A DNA stretch of 64,000 nucleotides from Rheinheimera sp. MM224 (lineage in GTDB: Bacteria; Pseudomonadota; Gammaproteobacteria; Enterobacterales; Alteromonadaceae): the NCBI RefSeq assembly GCF_947090785.1, contig NZ_OX352320.1, positions 2,046,001 to 2,110,000 on the forward strand. The letters are read 5' to 3'. This document shows, piece after piece, positions 17,713 to 26,526 of the stretch. Under the pieces are notes generated by a model. It saw nothing but the letters and a program-made list of their open reading frames with translations, was not told where the DNA came from and ran no database searches. Numbering within the stretch: the first letter of the stretch is position 1; the number at the start of each line of letters is the position of its first letter. The translations under genes were made by a program, and so were the position numbers.

Positions 17713-17745
17713 GCAGTTTTATTTATAAAAATTTAGAAAAACTGC
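17713..17745. repeat. Inverted repeat in the GGDEF-EAL/Fic divergent intergenic region
   Basis: GCAGTTTT (17713-17720) and AAAACTGC (17738-17745) are separated by 17 AT-rich bases. The interval between the two divergent start codons must carry both promoters; this is the only clear symmetric site in it. Confidence 0.4.
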
Positions 17746-17840
17746 TCAAAAATAGCTAACACTTTGTTTTTTCAGTGAACCTCTATTAGTCTTACTGGGT
17801 CAATAAAACAGATACACTGAATAAAACAGGTGGTTGCGCC

Positions 17841-18902
17841 ATGGACATATATCGGAGCTTTTATCAGCCAGACTCAGACATGTCTGAGTTAATGCAGCAT
17901 ATAGAAGTATTACTGACTGAATGGACTGAGCGTATTGCTTTGATTTCATCGCAACAAGGCTTGGTGCTCCAGCATCGCGCCTTGCAGGCCAGCCTGGCGC
18001 TGGATCACAATTCTTTGTCTGTGGTGCAGTTACAGGAGCTTGCCGCTGGTAAACGAGTGGTCGCCTTGGTGCAGGACATACGACAGGCCAAAAACGCACT
18101 GGCCTTGCTCCAGCAACTGGATAGTCTTAAGCCTTATCAAAGCACCGACTTACGTCGGGCTCATGCTACCTTTATGGCAACTGTTGTTTCTGATGCAGGG
18201 CAGTATCGGCAGCAGGGCGCCGGAGTATATGAAGATCATAAGCTGGTGCATATGCCACCTGCACCTTCTAAAGTTGAGGCTTTGGTGGATGAGCTTTTTG
18301 CCGGACAGCAGCATGAACAGCTCCATCCGTTGATCTCTTCTTGCCTGATGCATTATCAGCTGGCTTATATTCATCCATTTTCTGATGGCAATGGTCGTTT
18401 GTGTCGTTTATGGCAGCAGTTGATTTTAATTCAGTGGCAGCCATCTATGGCTTATCTGCCTTTTACTGCAGTACTGAAAGAAAAAGCGCGTGACTATCAG
18501 AAAACCTTACGACAAGCTGCACCTAAATATGATGCAACCAGTTTTATTCTGTTTATGCTGCGCAGTATACAAGAATCTTTGGTGGCTGAATTGCAGCAAT
18601 TAGGTCAAAGCAGCGCCACTCAGAACGTAGTTCTGCCGGATCAACCGCTAGTGAATTTATCACAGTTTGTGCAGTTAAAAGCGCAAAAAGTGAAAAGTAA
18701 AACGCCTGGACCCTGGTATAAAACCGAAGATCAGATTTTGAAAAAACTGAAAAAAGACAACAGATTAAGTGCCAAAACTATTGCCGATGAATTGGGGTTG
18801 AGCTCCAGAGCCATAGAAAAACAACTTGCAAAGTTAAAAGCCGAAGGCAAGCTGGTGCGTACTGGTCCTGCCAAAGGCGGGCGCTGGCAGGTTGTGGCCT
18901 AA
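17841..18902 (+). CDS. Fic-domain AMP transferase with C-terminal winged helix
   Basis: 353 aa. The Fic core holds HPFSDGNGR at residues 178-186, matching HPFxxGNGRxxR, so catalysis (AMP transfer from ATP to a target Ser/Thr/Tyr) should be intact. The N-terminal region carries ASLALDHNSLS, the place of the inhibitory helix (S/T)xxxE(G/N) of class II Fic proteins, but the Glu is Asp here. The C-terminal 60 residues form a winged helix (LSAKTIADELGLSSRAIEKQL), as in stand-alone Fic proteins thought to be self-regulated. No antitoxin gene adjoins it. The ribosome site is weak. Target unknown. Confidence 0.9.
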   Translation: MDIYRSFYQPDSDMSELMQHIEVLLTEWTERIALISSQQGLVLQHRALQASLALDHNSLSVVQLQELAAGKRVVALVQDIRQAKNALALLQQLDSLKPYQSTDLRRAHATFMATVVSDAGQYRQQGAGVYEDHKLVHMPPAPSKVEALVDELFAGQQHEQLHPLISSCLMHYQLAYIHPFSDGNGRLCRLWQQLILIQWQPSMAYLPFTAVLKEKARDYQKTLRQAAPKYDATSFILFMLRSIQESLVAELQQLGQSSATQNVVLPDQPLVNLSQFVQLKAQKVKSKTPGPWYKTEDQILKKLKKDNRLSAKTIADELGLSSRAIEKQLAKLKAEGKLVRTGPAKGGRWQVVA

Positions 18903-18921
18903 GACACATTTTATTACCAAC

Positions 18922-18935
18922 AAAAACCGGTTTTT
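18922..18935. repeat. Perfect 14-bp palindrome AAAAACCGGTTTTT
   Basis: Self-complementary sequence 20 bp after the fic stop and about 100 bp before the phosphodiesterase start. It could be a regulator site or a small cruciform. No paired partner was seen. Confidence 0.4.
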
Positions 18936-19038
18936 ACTGCGGCTGATAGCATTTTTTTTACCTCTGGTCGGTTTTGTCATTTGTCAGAAAGGCCGTCTGG
19001 GTACACTGCTATTTTTTGGGTGTAGACAGGATGCTCCG

Positions 19039-20313
19039 GTGCGTAGTTTTTTTCTGGTTTTGTGTGGTTTAGCTGTCAGTCTGAGTGTTTACAGCGCTGA
19101 TTTAAAGCCGAAATCACAAGCCGACAGTTTGATACTGATCTCTGTTGATGGTTTTGCGCAGCATTATCTGCAGCGCTACAAAGCCCCTGTATTACAGCGG
19201 TTGGCACAAGGTGGTGTGACAGCAGTCAGCATGCAGCCGGCATTTCCTACCAAAACTTTCCCGAATCACTACAGCATAGCCACAGGTTTGTATCCGGCTC
19301 ATCATGGCATAGTTGAAAACAATATTTACGATGCCGATTTTGATGCCGTGTTTCGGCTGAACAAACACGAAGAAGTGAGGAATGGCCGCTGGTGGTTGGG
19401 TGAGCCTGTTTGGGTCACCGCGGAGAAGCAGGGCGTAAAAACCGGCACCTATTTTTTCCCCGGATCAGAAGCTGCGATTAAAGGGGTACGGCCTGGCCTG
19501 TGGCAGGCTTATGACGGTTCTGTCAGTAATATCGACAGAGTCAAGTCGGTATTGGCCTGGTTGGATTTGCCAGTGGAAAAACGCCCCCGATTTTTGACCT
19601 TGTACTTCAGTTCTGTTGATGATGCGGGTCATGCTTATGGACCTGAATCGGAGCATGTCGCAGCTGCTATTGCTGATGTTGATCAGGCGCTTGGGGTGTT
19701 AGTTGCCGGACTTGAACAAAGAGGCTTAATGCATTCCACTAATCTGATGCTGGTCTCAGACCATGGTATGGCCAAAGTGCCGGAGCATCAGGTGATTGAA
19801 TTGGATCAGCTGTTTGATGAAAAGAAGGCTGCTTTGGTGCTGTGGACACCTGAAATAGTATCGATTTTTCCTAAAGCAGGTGAACTGGAGCCAATTTATC
19901 GGCAGCTCAAAACCTCGTTGCCACCCCAAGCCACTGTGTATAAGAAGTCGGAGTTACCAAAGCGCTGGCACTATCAAAACAGCAAACGTATTGCGCCTTT
20001 GCTGGTTGTTCCTGAACCAGGTTGGCGCTTAATGCAAAAACATAAGCAGCAAGCATGGCTGGAAACACCAGGCCGCAGTGTGGTCACCGGCAGCCACGGT
20101 TATGATAATAATAGTCCGGCTATGCAGGCTATTTTTATTGGTCACGGTCCTGCTTTTAGCGCAGGACGTCAAATTCCGACTTTTGCCAATATTGAACTCT
20201 ATAACCTGATGTGTCGTATTTTAGCTATTCAACCTGCTGCAAATGATGGTGATCCGCACTGGTCAGAGACAGTGTTAAAGGCTGAGTATAGGAAGGTGTT
20301 GTCAGCAGACTAA
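19039..20313 (+). CDS. Exported ectonucleotide pyrophosphatase/phosphodiesterase (alkaline phosphatase superfamily)
   Basis: The start is taken as GTG 19039: AGGA lies about 8 nt upstream and it begins a clean signal peptide ending VYS-AD. Reading from an ATG at 18892 would add an implausible 49-residue leader. 424 aa. Two-zinc site residues are visible: SVDGF (Asp37), nucleophile Thr73 in KTFPN, SSVDDAGHAYG, VSDHGM and GSHGYDN. PATG-like text LYPAHHGIVENN is typical of bacterial NPP enzymes. It probably hydrolyses nucleotide or phosphodiester substrates in the periplasm. It converges with, and overlaps by 4 bp, the GNAT gene. Confidence 0.9.
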   Translation: MRSFFLVLCGLAVSLSVYSADLKPKSQADSLILISVDGFAQHYLQRYKAPVLQRLAQGGVTAVSMQPAFPTKTFPNHYSIATGLYPAHHGIVENNIYDADFDAVFRLNKHEEVRNGRWWLGEPVWVTAEKQGVKTGTYFFPGSEAAIKGVRPGLWQAYDGSVSNIDRVKSVLAWLDLPVEKRPRFLTLYFSSVDDAGHAYGPESEHVAAAIADVDQALGVLVAGLEQRGLMHSTNLMLVSDHGMAKVPEHQVIELDQLFDEKKAALVLWTPEIVSIFPKAGELEPIYRQLKTSLPPQATVYKKSELPKRWHYQNSKRIAPLLVVPEPGWRLMQKHKQQAWLETPGRSVVTGSHGYDNNSPAMQAIFIGHGPAFSAGRQIPTFANIELYNLMCRILAIQPAANDGDPHWSETVLKAEYRKVLSAD

Positions 20314-20717
20314 AGTTGTTTGGTCATAAAATGCTTGCAGCCGGTAAAAGGGTAGTTGGGCTGAGTCCACTCGACCTTGTAGCCATGTCGCTGATAAAAA
20401 GGCTGGGCCTGAAAATCCAGCGTATCGAGGATTACAAAGCTGCAACCACGTGCCCTTGCTATATTTTCAGCTTCAGCCAATAGGCTTGACCCTACGCCTT
20501 TTCCCCGAACTGTTTCATCCAACCACAAAGATTCCAGATAAAACCAATTGCCAAAAGTACGGCCAGCTAAAGCGGCGACAAGTTCACCCTTTTCATTTTC
20601 CAGTTTTAATCCCAGTTGCTGTCTCTTTGAAGCGTCCCAGTGCAGCGCATTAAATTCAGCAATTTTTTGTTTGGCCAGATCGGCAAATTCGTGGGTATGA
20701 ACAGGGGTAAAGATCAC
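20310..20717 (-). CDS. GNAT-family N-acetyltransferase
   Basis: 135 aa, one GNAT domain. The acetyl-CoA loop reads RGKGVGSSLL (R/QxxGxG/A), preceded by strand-forming NWFYLESLWLDETV and followed by ARARGCSFVILDT and a terminal F-Y-x-RHGY. It transfers acetyl from acetyl-CoA to an unknown amine or N-terminus. It is a single gene with its own promoter region at 20718 onward. Confidence 0.88.
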   Translation of the reverse strand: MIFTPVHTHEFADLAKQKIAEFNALHWDASKRQQLGLKLENEKGELVAALAGRTFGNWFYLESLWLDETVRGKGVGSSLLAEAENIARARGCSFVILDTLDFQAQPFYQRHGYKVEWTQPNYPFTGCKHFMTKQL

Positions 20718-20779
20718 AGTTTTATCTCAAAAAGCCGGAAAGCTGCACTATAGCATGATGAGGCAGTGCCTATAAACAC

Positions 20780-21047
20780 TGGCTGCCTGACTGTTTTAGC
20801 AACCAGATCAGGATCACTGGCGGTGAGCGTAAGTTGTTTGTCGATGCTATTTACTGGCCAGATGGAGGATGGTTATAGCTACAAAACCGCAGGGCTGGGT
20901 GTACAAACACGTTTTGGTTTGGGTGAAACGCATTATGACGCTTACCGGCATAAACTGGAGATGAACCTTGAATGGCAGTATCAATTGGCAGGTGATTTAA
21001 GCGAGGATCAGCACGCTTTATCGTTGCAGCTGTCTTATCAGTATTAA
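20780..21047 (+). pseudogene. Decayed copy of the nfrA 3' end
   Basis: The last ~130 bp are nearly identical to the 3' end of nfrA (26395-26526): both encode GETHYDAYRHKLEMNLEWQY and end LSLQLSYQY before TAA. Upstream, 20790-20865 resembles nfrA 26140-26215, out of frame (KLFVDA-YWP in one frame), and about 150 bp between the two matching blocks are missing. A 93-codon frame spans it but has no ribosome site or signal peptide. It is the remnant of an ancient tandem duplication of the nfr cluster, now lying just ahead of nfrB. Confidence 0.85.
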
Positions 21048-21136
21048 CAAAAGTTATGACGGACGGTTTTTTTCAGCCAAAAACGAGGGATCATTTAGAA
21101 AAACACATGTAGATTCATATTTTTCACTTATGTCAC

Positions 21137-21176
21137 ATTAAAGTGATACATGCAGGCGATAATGTATCACTTTAAT
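21137..21176. promoter_or_regulatory. Perfect 15-bp inverted repeat upstream of nfrB
   Basis: ATTAAAGTGATACAT (21137-21151) is exactly complementary to 21162-21176, with a 10-nt loop. It lies 90 bp before the nfrB start. The following DNA is AT-rich but has no clean T-run, so it could be an operator for a dimeric regulator, or a weak terminator insulating nfrB from upstream transcription. Confidence 0.55.
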
Positions 21177-21265
21177 ATTTAAATTGATAAATATGAAACT
21201 TGCCGGTAAGATCTATTCCATATCTGGTTTTTAGCTCGCTAGAAATAGCTTGTCATGGTGTGGAA

Positions 21266-23491
21266 ATGCTGCTGGTCGATCTGCTCGCGAATTATCTTTA
21301 TCTGCTGCGTTATATAGTGGTTGTGCTGATGATATTGCTTCTGGTGTTTGCGCTGGATGATGTCTTTATTGACCTGTATTACTGGGCGCGGCATTGGGGG
21401 CGTTATTTTCGTTTTTATCGAAAAACCAAGAAGTTTGACGAGCAGGAACTGTTTCATCTAAAAGAGCATCCCATAGCTATTATGGTGCCGGCCTGGCAAG
21501 AGGTTGGGGTGGTTGGCAAGATGGCTGAATTTGCAGCTGCTGAGCTGGACTACGAAAATTACCAGATTTTTGTCGGTACCTATCCGAATGACCCCGCCAC
21601 TCAGGCTGATGTTGACGCGGCATGCGCCCGTTTTCCTCATGTACACAAGGTGGTATGTGCACGACCAGGTCCCACCAGCAAAGCGGATTGTCTGAACAAT
21701 ATTATTACCTCTATTCTGGATTTTGAGCGCCGCACCCAAGTGAAATTCGCAGGTTTTGTCTTACATGATGCTGAAGATGTGGTGTCGGCTATGGAATTGC
21801 GGCTGTTTAATTATCTGTTGCCGAAAAAGGATTTAATCCAACTGCCGGTATACCCTTTTGCTAAAGGTCCTTTTGCTTTTACCTCTGGCCATTATCTGGA
21901 CGAGTTCTCTGAAAGCCATGGCAAAGATGTTGTCGTACGCGAGTCTATGGTTGGGCAGGTACCAAGCGCTGGAGTAGGAACCTGTTTTAGTCGTCGCGCT
22001 ATTATCAAATTATCACAAGAAGGGGATGGTTTACCTTTTGACGTGCAGTCTTTAACAGAAGACTACGACATAGGTTTCCGGCTTAAACACTGGGGGATGG
22101 AAGAAATTTTTGTTCGCTTCCCAGTGACAGATAATGCGTTGGCCCGCCACGCCGAAACGAGCCGCAGTCGCAGTAAAAGTGATGGTAACGTAGTTTGTGT
22201 GCGTGAGTATTTTCCTGAGACCTTTCATACGGCTGTCAGGCAAAAAAGTCGCTGGATCATAGGTATTGTGTTTCAGGGCTTTAAAACCCACCGTTGGGTT
22301 GATGACTGGCGGTTAAATTACTTCTTATGGCGTGATCGCAAAGGTGTGATTACCTATTTTGTCAGCTTTATTTCCACCTTGATTTTTGCGCAGTTATGCC
22401 TGTTCTGGTTGTACGATCAACTGGTGGCTGATGGCTATCACTTTTTATCTATTTTTGTTGATGACCCTTTGGTTCAAACCTTGCTCGGCCTGAACTTCAT
22501 CTTTTTTATCAACCGTTTATTTCAGCGTATGGTGTTTGTGCGCCGGTATTACGGCATAGGGCAGGCATTGTTGTCTGTGCCTCGTCAACTGTGGGGCAAT
22601 GTGATTAACTTTTTCGCCAATGTGCGCGCCTGGAAGCAGGTATTACAACATGGTGATCCGCGTCGTGTCGCCTGGGATAAGACCTCTCATGAATATCCAA
22701 GCATCAGTCAGAGCCGCGCGACCCGCTCCATTGGTTCAATTCTGGTTGCGCAAGGGACCTTGTCGCAACAAGAGCTGGATTTTGGTTTAGAGCAGCAACA
22801 AAAAGGTGAGAGGCTGGGACAGTCCTTATTAAGATTAGGCATGCTGACCCCCACTCAATTGGGTAAGGCTGTGGCCGAGCAATTGGAATTACCTTATGTT
22901 GAAACCGACCCTTTTGCTTTAGATGCAGAGCTTATCAGCCGCTTGCCTGAACGGCTGGCGCTGAAATATATGGTGTTACCAGTCAAACTTCAGAATGGCG
23001 TCTTAACCCTAGTGCGGGAAAGCCAACTGTCTCCTGTGGCTTTATCCCAAATTGAACGTCAGACCGGTTTTAAAGTGCAGTTGTGTATTTGTGCTTATGG
23101 TGTTGTCAGTTTAGGCGTGCGGCATTGGTACAGACAGGAAGAGAATCTGAACCCGGATCTGTATCTGCAGCAGTGCTTAGCGCAAGGTGTGATCAGCGAA
23201 TCTGATCTGCTGATCCTGACTCAAAGTTATCTGGCCAGTCAGTTGTCTTTTGGTGACGCTTTAGTACAGGCTGCCTTGTTGGAACCCGCTGTGGTCAATC
23301 AGGTGCTGATTAGTTTTGACCATCAGAGTGGTTTGCGTTTAGGTGACTATTTGATCCAGGAGGGCATTGTCACTACAGAAAATCTGGCACAAGTGGTCAA
23401 GCTACAACAGCAACGGCGTAAAACCATACAGCAGTTGGTGCAGGAATTAGCCCCTGAATTGATAAATCAACGGCAGGAGGCTGTAGTTTGA
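21266..23491 (+). CDS. nfrB: NfrB-like family 2 glycosyltransferase with c-di-GMP-binding MshEN region
   Basis: About 741 aa. The start at ATG 21266 places MLLVDLLANYLY ahead of the first helix, aligning with E. coli NfrB; an in-frame TTG at 21200 is less likely. GT2 domain about residues 80-330: MVPAWQE, HDAEDVVS, TEDYDIGFRLK and QKSRW (QxxRW). Membrane helices follow, then MshEN/GspE-N repeats from about 490 (SIGSILVAQGTLSQQELD, LGQSLLRLGMLT), a domain known to bind c-di-GMP. In E. coli NfrB polymerises an N-acetylmannosamine glycan used by phage N4. It precedes nfrA with a 4-bp overlap. Confidence 0.92.
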   Translation: MLLVDLLANYLYLLRYIVVVLMILLLVFALDDVFIDLYYWARHWGRYFRFYRKTKKFDEQELFHLKEHPIAIMVPAWQEVGVVGKMAEFAAAELDYENYQIFVGTYPNDPATQADVDAACARFPHVHKVVCARPGPTSKADCLNNIITSILDFERRTQVKFAGFVLHDAEDVVSAMELRLFNYLLPKKDLIQLPVYPFAKGPFAFTSGHYLDEFSESHGKDVVVRESMVGQVPSAGVGTCFSRRAIIKLSQEGDGLPFDVQSLTEDYDIGFRLKHWGMEEIFVRFPVTDNALARHAETSRSRSKSDGNVVCVREYFPETFHTAVRQKSRWIIGIVFQGFKTHRWVDDWRLNYFLWRDRKGVITYFVSFISTLIFAQLCLFWLYDQLVADGYHFLSIFVDDPLVQTLLGLNFIFFINRLFQRMVFVRRYYGIGQALLSVPRQLWGNVINFFANVRAWKQVLQHGDPRRVAWDKTSHEYPSISQSRATRSIGSILVAQGTLSQQELDFGLEQQQKGERLGQSLLRLGMLTPTQLGKAVAEQLELPYVETDPFALDAELISRLPERLALKYMVLPVKLQNGVLTLVRESQLSPVALSQIERQTGFKVQLCICAYGVVSLGVRHWYRQEENLNPDLYLQQCLAQGVISESDLLILTQSYLASQLSFGDALVQAALLEPAVVNQVLISFDHQSGLRLGDYLIQEGIVTTENLAQVVKLQQQRRKTIQQLVQELAPELINQRQEAVV

Positions 23492-26400
23492 TACGGATAT
23501 TGGTTGTATTTCTACTGGTTTTCACTGCGTCTGTTTCTGCTGAAGCGATGACGGATTATCAGAAGTTCCGCACTTACCCTTACATTGAGAAAGCTTACCG
23601 TTTACAGCAAAAAGACGATGTAACAGGGGCTATTGCCGAAATCAATAAAGCACTGGCTCTGGTACCTACGCAGCCAGAGTTATTGGCATTGTTGTTTCGT
23701 TATCAGATTGAAGCGAAAGATGTTGCCGCTGCTACATCGACATTGCAACAAATCCCTCAGTCAGAGCAGCAGGGTTTATATCCACTTTTGCTTGAGTTGC
23801 AATTACAAAAACAGTCGTTACCTGACTTGGCCGGGCTAGATGTGCTCTGGCCTGCGCTCAATGCAAAGGATCAACTGGAGATAGCCAGGCTTGTAAGCTC
23901 CAGGCTTATTGCATTAAAACAAGAGCAACAGGCCTACCAGTGGCTGGCAACAAAAAGGCCGCTTCCTGCAGAGGTGCTGAAATTACATGCTGCGTTGGCT
24001 GAATCCTTACGTCTGACTGATCAGGTTATTCGTGATTTATCGTCTTTAGAGGACTCCCAGTTATCTGAAGAAGACAAAACCAGGCTGGTGATGGCATTGG
24101 TGCAAACAGGGCAGGCCGATCAGGCGTTTTTACTGATTGAGTCAGAGCCAAAATCTGAAGCGGCGCTGATGTATTACCGTCAGTTGTTGCAGCAACAAAT
24201 CGCTTTGCAGGACTGGACTGCTGCATTGACAAGTTTTGACTTTATAGAAACTTATCATCAGTTAACTCCGGATGAAAAACAGCAAAAGTTACAGTGGGCT
24301 CTGTTGCAGAAAAACTGGCAAATGGCTTTTGAGTTAGCCGAGCAGCTGCAACTTAATTGTTGGCAACGTATTGATTTGTATATGCAAGCCGGCGAAGAGC
24401 ATCAGGCGAAAGCCTTGTTTCTGCAATGCCCATCTGTTGATAACCCTGATAGCTGGCTGGTGTATGCTGAGAAATGGCTGAGTGCTGATGAAATCAGTCA
24501 AGAGTATCTGGCTGCTGAGCATTTACAGGCGCAGCAACGCCGTCTGGTCGCACAAAAACGGCTCTCTGCCGGGCAATATCAACAAGTATTGCAACAGCTG
24601 TTGGACGATCCAAAACAATCAGCTCAGTACGAGCTGGTATTGGCAAGCGCTCAGGCCTTGCCTGCAGGGCCTGTGAAAATGCAGTCTATGCAGAAGCTGC
24701 ATCAGTATAAAGCCAGTACGCCTACGCTGGATGAGTTGAGTTACCAGTACATTTTGGCGGGAGAGTCAGACAAGGCGATGCAAATCCTGGCAAAAGCTTT
24801 GCCTTTTGATGCTGAATCTCAACAAAAGAGCGTATTGCCAGAGCGGGTATTGGAACTATTAAAACAGCAACACCCCATAGATGCAGTGGTATTAGCAAAA
24901 ACTGACAGTTGGACTGTGCTGGCTGCTGAGCGCGCTGAACTGTGGCGTCTGACCGGGCGCTGCGATAAAACCCTGACTATTTTGTCGGGCAAAGCCAATA
25001 CTGCATCGGGCTGGCGTAGCCTGGCGTTATGCCAGGAAGAGCAAAATGCAGAGTTTGCTTTATTGCACTGGCAAAAAGCCTATCAGTTGCAGGGGCAAGA
25101 CACAGATGTGTTGAATATTGCTTATTTGCAGCAAAAATTAAATGACCCTGCTGCTGCATTTTTATCCTTTACTTCTTTAGATCTCAATGTGTTATCTGAT
25201 GAAGATAGACAGAACACAGCGCAGCTGGCGCTTGAGTTGGATGAACTGGAAAAAGGCGAGCAGTACTTGTTAGCATCTTGTGCTGATCAGGCCAGCTGGT
25301 ATCTGGAAGCTGCGGCGTTAAAACGCAAGCAGCAGCAAAATGAAGCCGCTTTGGTCTATCTGAACAAAATAGTCCGGACTGACAAAGAGCAATGGGTCAG
25401 ATTGCATTTGCAAAAAGCCTGGATTTATCAGGCGATGCACAACTTTCCGGCGGCCGAACAAGCCTGGCGCGCCGCTCTTGCAAAAGCGCCTGAGCAGGCT
25501 GAGTTACATGCAGGCTACGGCTACTTGTTGGTGGGCATGAAACGCAACAAAGAAGCTTTGGCACACCTGCGTTATGCCGCAAAACAACCTCAATATGACA
25601 ACGATGTCGCTATTGCCGGGCAAGTGGCTTATTTATCAGCTGAAGAGCAGGATGCCGAAGACACTTTGTATTGGTTAAAGCAGTCGATTGACCGCCAGCA
25701 CCAAGCTGAAAAACAAAATGCGCTGAGTAAAACAGAATTGTATCGCTTAAAACGCTACCATCAGACCATAGCTAAAAACTGGCAGCTGACAGCCAGTACT
25801 GCGTTACGCCATGGTGCCAGTCTGACGGTGCTTGGCAGTGCTGCACAGCAGGCTCCTGATCTGGATCCCGTGCGTAACGAAGCCTCAGTGCGACTGGAAC
25901 ACTTTACCGATACATTAAAGCGTGACCAGAGTTTGTACCTGCAAGTATCGGCCAATGGCAGTAGTGAGCAGTATTATCGCAACTTTGGCCAGGAGTTTGG
26001 TGCGGCCTATAAGCCTCTGAAGCATACCAACTTATGGTTAAGCGCGGCATTGCAACAATACCCTTTAGGTGAGGGAGACTGGCGTGCTCTGGTGCGTTTA
26101 ACCGGCGATTTTCTGAATCAGGGTAAATGGCAATCTGAATGGCAACCAGAGCAGGACCACTGGCGCGAGCGTAAGTTATTTGTCGACGCTGTCTATTGGC
26201 CTGTGGATGGTCAAATTCTGTTGCAGTCTAAGTTTGAACAAGGCAAGGTGGTTCGTTACGACGATAGCCTGTTTCAGGTCACACGTGCTTATGTGTTAAG
26301 CCAGCTGGACTACCGAAAACAAAAGGCACTGGATACCAATCTGAATGCTGAAGGCTGGCAGTGGACCACTGGATTGGGCCTGCAGTCACGAATTGGTTTG

Positions 26401-26526
26401 GGTGAAACGCACTATGATGCTTACCGGCATAAATTGGAGATGAACCTTGAATGGCAGTATCAAATGGCGGGCGATTTAAGCAAGGATCAGCACGCTTTAT
26501 CTTTGCAGCTGTCTTATCAGTATTAA
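23488..26526 (+). CDS. nfrA: NfrA-like outer-membrane TPR/beta-barrel exopolysaccharide exporter
   Basis: 1012 aa. It starts at TTG 23488, overlapping the nfrB stop (TTGA), with AGGAGG 8 nt upstream. Signal peptide ends VSA-EAM. Residues 30-750 are TPR-like helices; the last ~250 residues form a beta barrel ending LSLQLSYQY. In E. coli NfrA is the outer-membrane receptor of phage N4 and the export channel for the NfrB glycan. Its 3' end overlaps the next gene by 76 bp and is duplicated as a relic at 20780-21047. Confidence 0.9.
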   Translation: MIRILVVFLLVFTASVSAEAMTDYQKFRTYPYIEKAYRLQQKDDVTGAIAEINKALALVPTQPELLALLFRYQIEAKDVAAATSTLQQIPQSEQQGLYPLLLELQLQKQSLPDLAGLDVLWPALNAKDQLEIARLVSSRLIALKQEQQAYQWLATKRPLPAEVLKLHAALAESLRLTDQVIRDLSSLEDSQLSEEDKTRLVMALVQTGQADQAFLLIESEPKSEAALMYYRQLLQQQIALQDWTAALTSFDFIETYHQLTPDEKQQKLQWALLQKNWQMAFELAEQLQLNCWQRIDLYMQAGEEHQAKALFLQCPSVDNPDSWLVYAEKWLSADEISQEYLAAEHLQAQQRRLVAQKRLSAGQYQQVLQQLLDDPKQSAQYELVLASAQALPAGPVKMQSMQKLHQYKASTPTLDELSYQYILAGESDKAMQILAKALPFDAESQQKSVLPERVLELLKQQHPIDAVVLAKTDSWTVLAAERAELWRLTGRCDKTLTILSGKANTASGWRSLALCQEEQNAEFALLHWQKAYQLQGQDTDVLNIAYLQQKLNDPAAAFLSFTSLDLNVLSDEDRQNTAQLALELDELEKGEQYLLASCADQASWYLEAAALKRKQQQNEAALVYLNKIVRTDKEQWVRLHLQKAWIYQAMHNFPAAEQAWRAALAKAPEQAELHAGYGYLLVGMKRNKEALAHLRYAAKQPQYDNDVAIAGQVAYLSAEEQDAEDTLYWLKQSIDRQHQAEKQNALSKTELYRLKRYHQTIAKNWQLTASTALRHGASLTVLGSAAQQAPDLDPVRNEASVRLEHFTDTLKRDQSLYLQVSANGSSEQYYRNFGQEFGAAYKPLKHTNLWLSAALQQYPLGEGDWRALVRLTGDFLNQGKWQSEWQPEQDHWRERKLFVDAVYWPVDGQILLQSKFEQGKVVRYDDSLFQVTRAYVLSQLDYRKQKALDTNLNAEGWQWTTGLGLQSRIGLGETHYDAYRHKLEMNLEWQYQMAGDLSKDQHALSLQLSYQY

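Noticed and set aside
18892..19038. N-terminal extension of the phosphodiesterase
   Set aside because: The frame is open, but the GTG at 19039 has a ribosome site and gives a normal signal peptide.
20766..21047. 93-aa gene upstream of nfrB
   Set aside because: Only the last 45 residues match a protein (the NfrA end). No signal peptide or ribosome site; taken as a pseudogene fragment.
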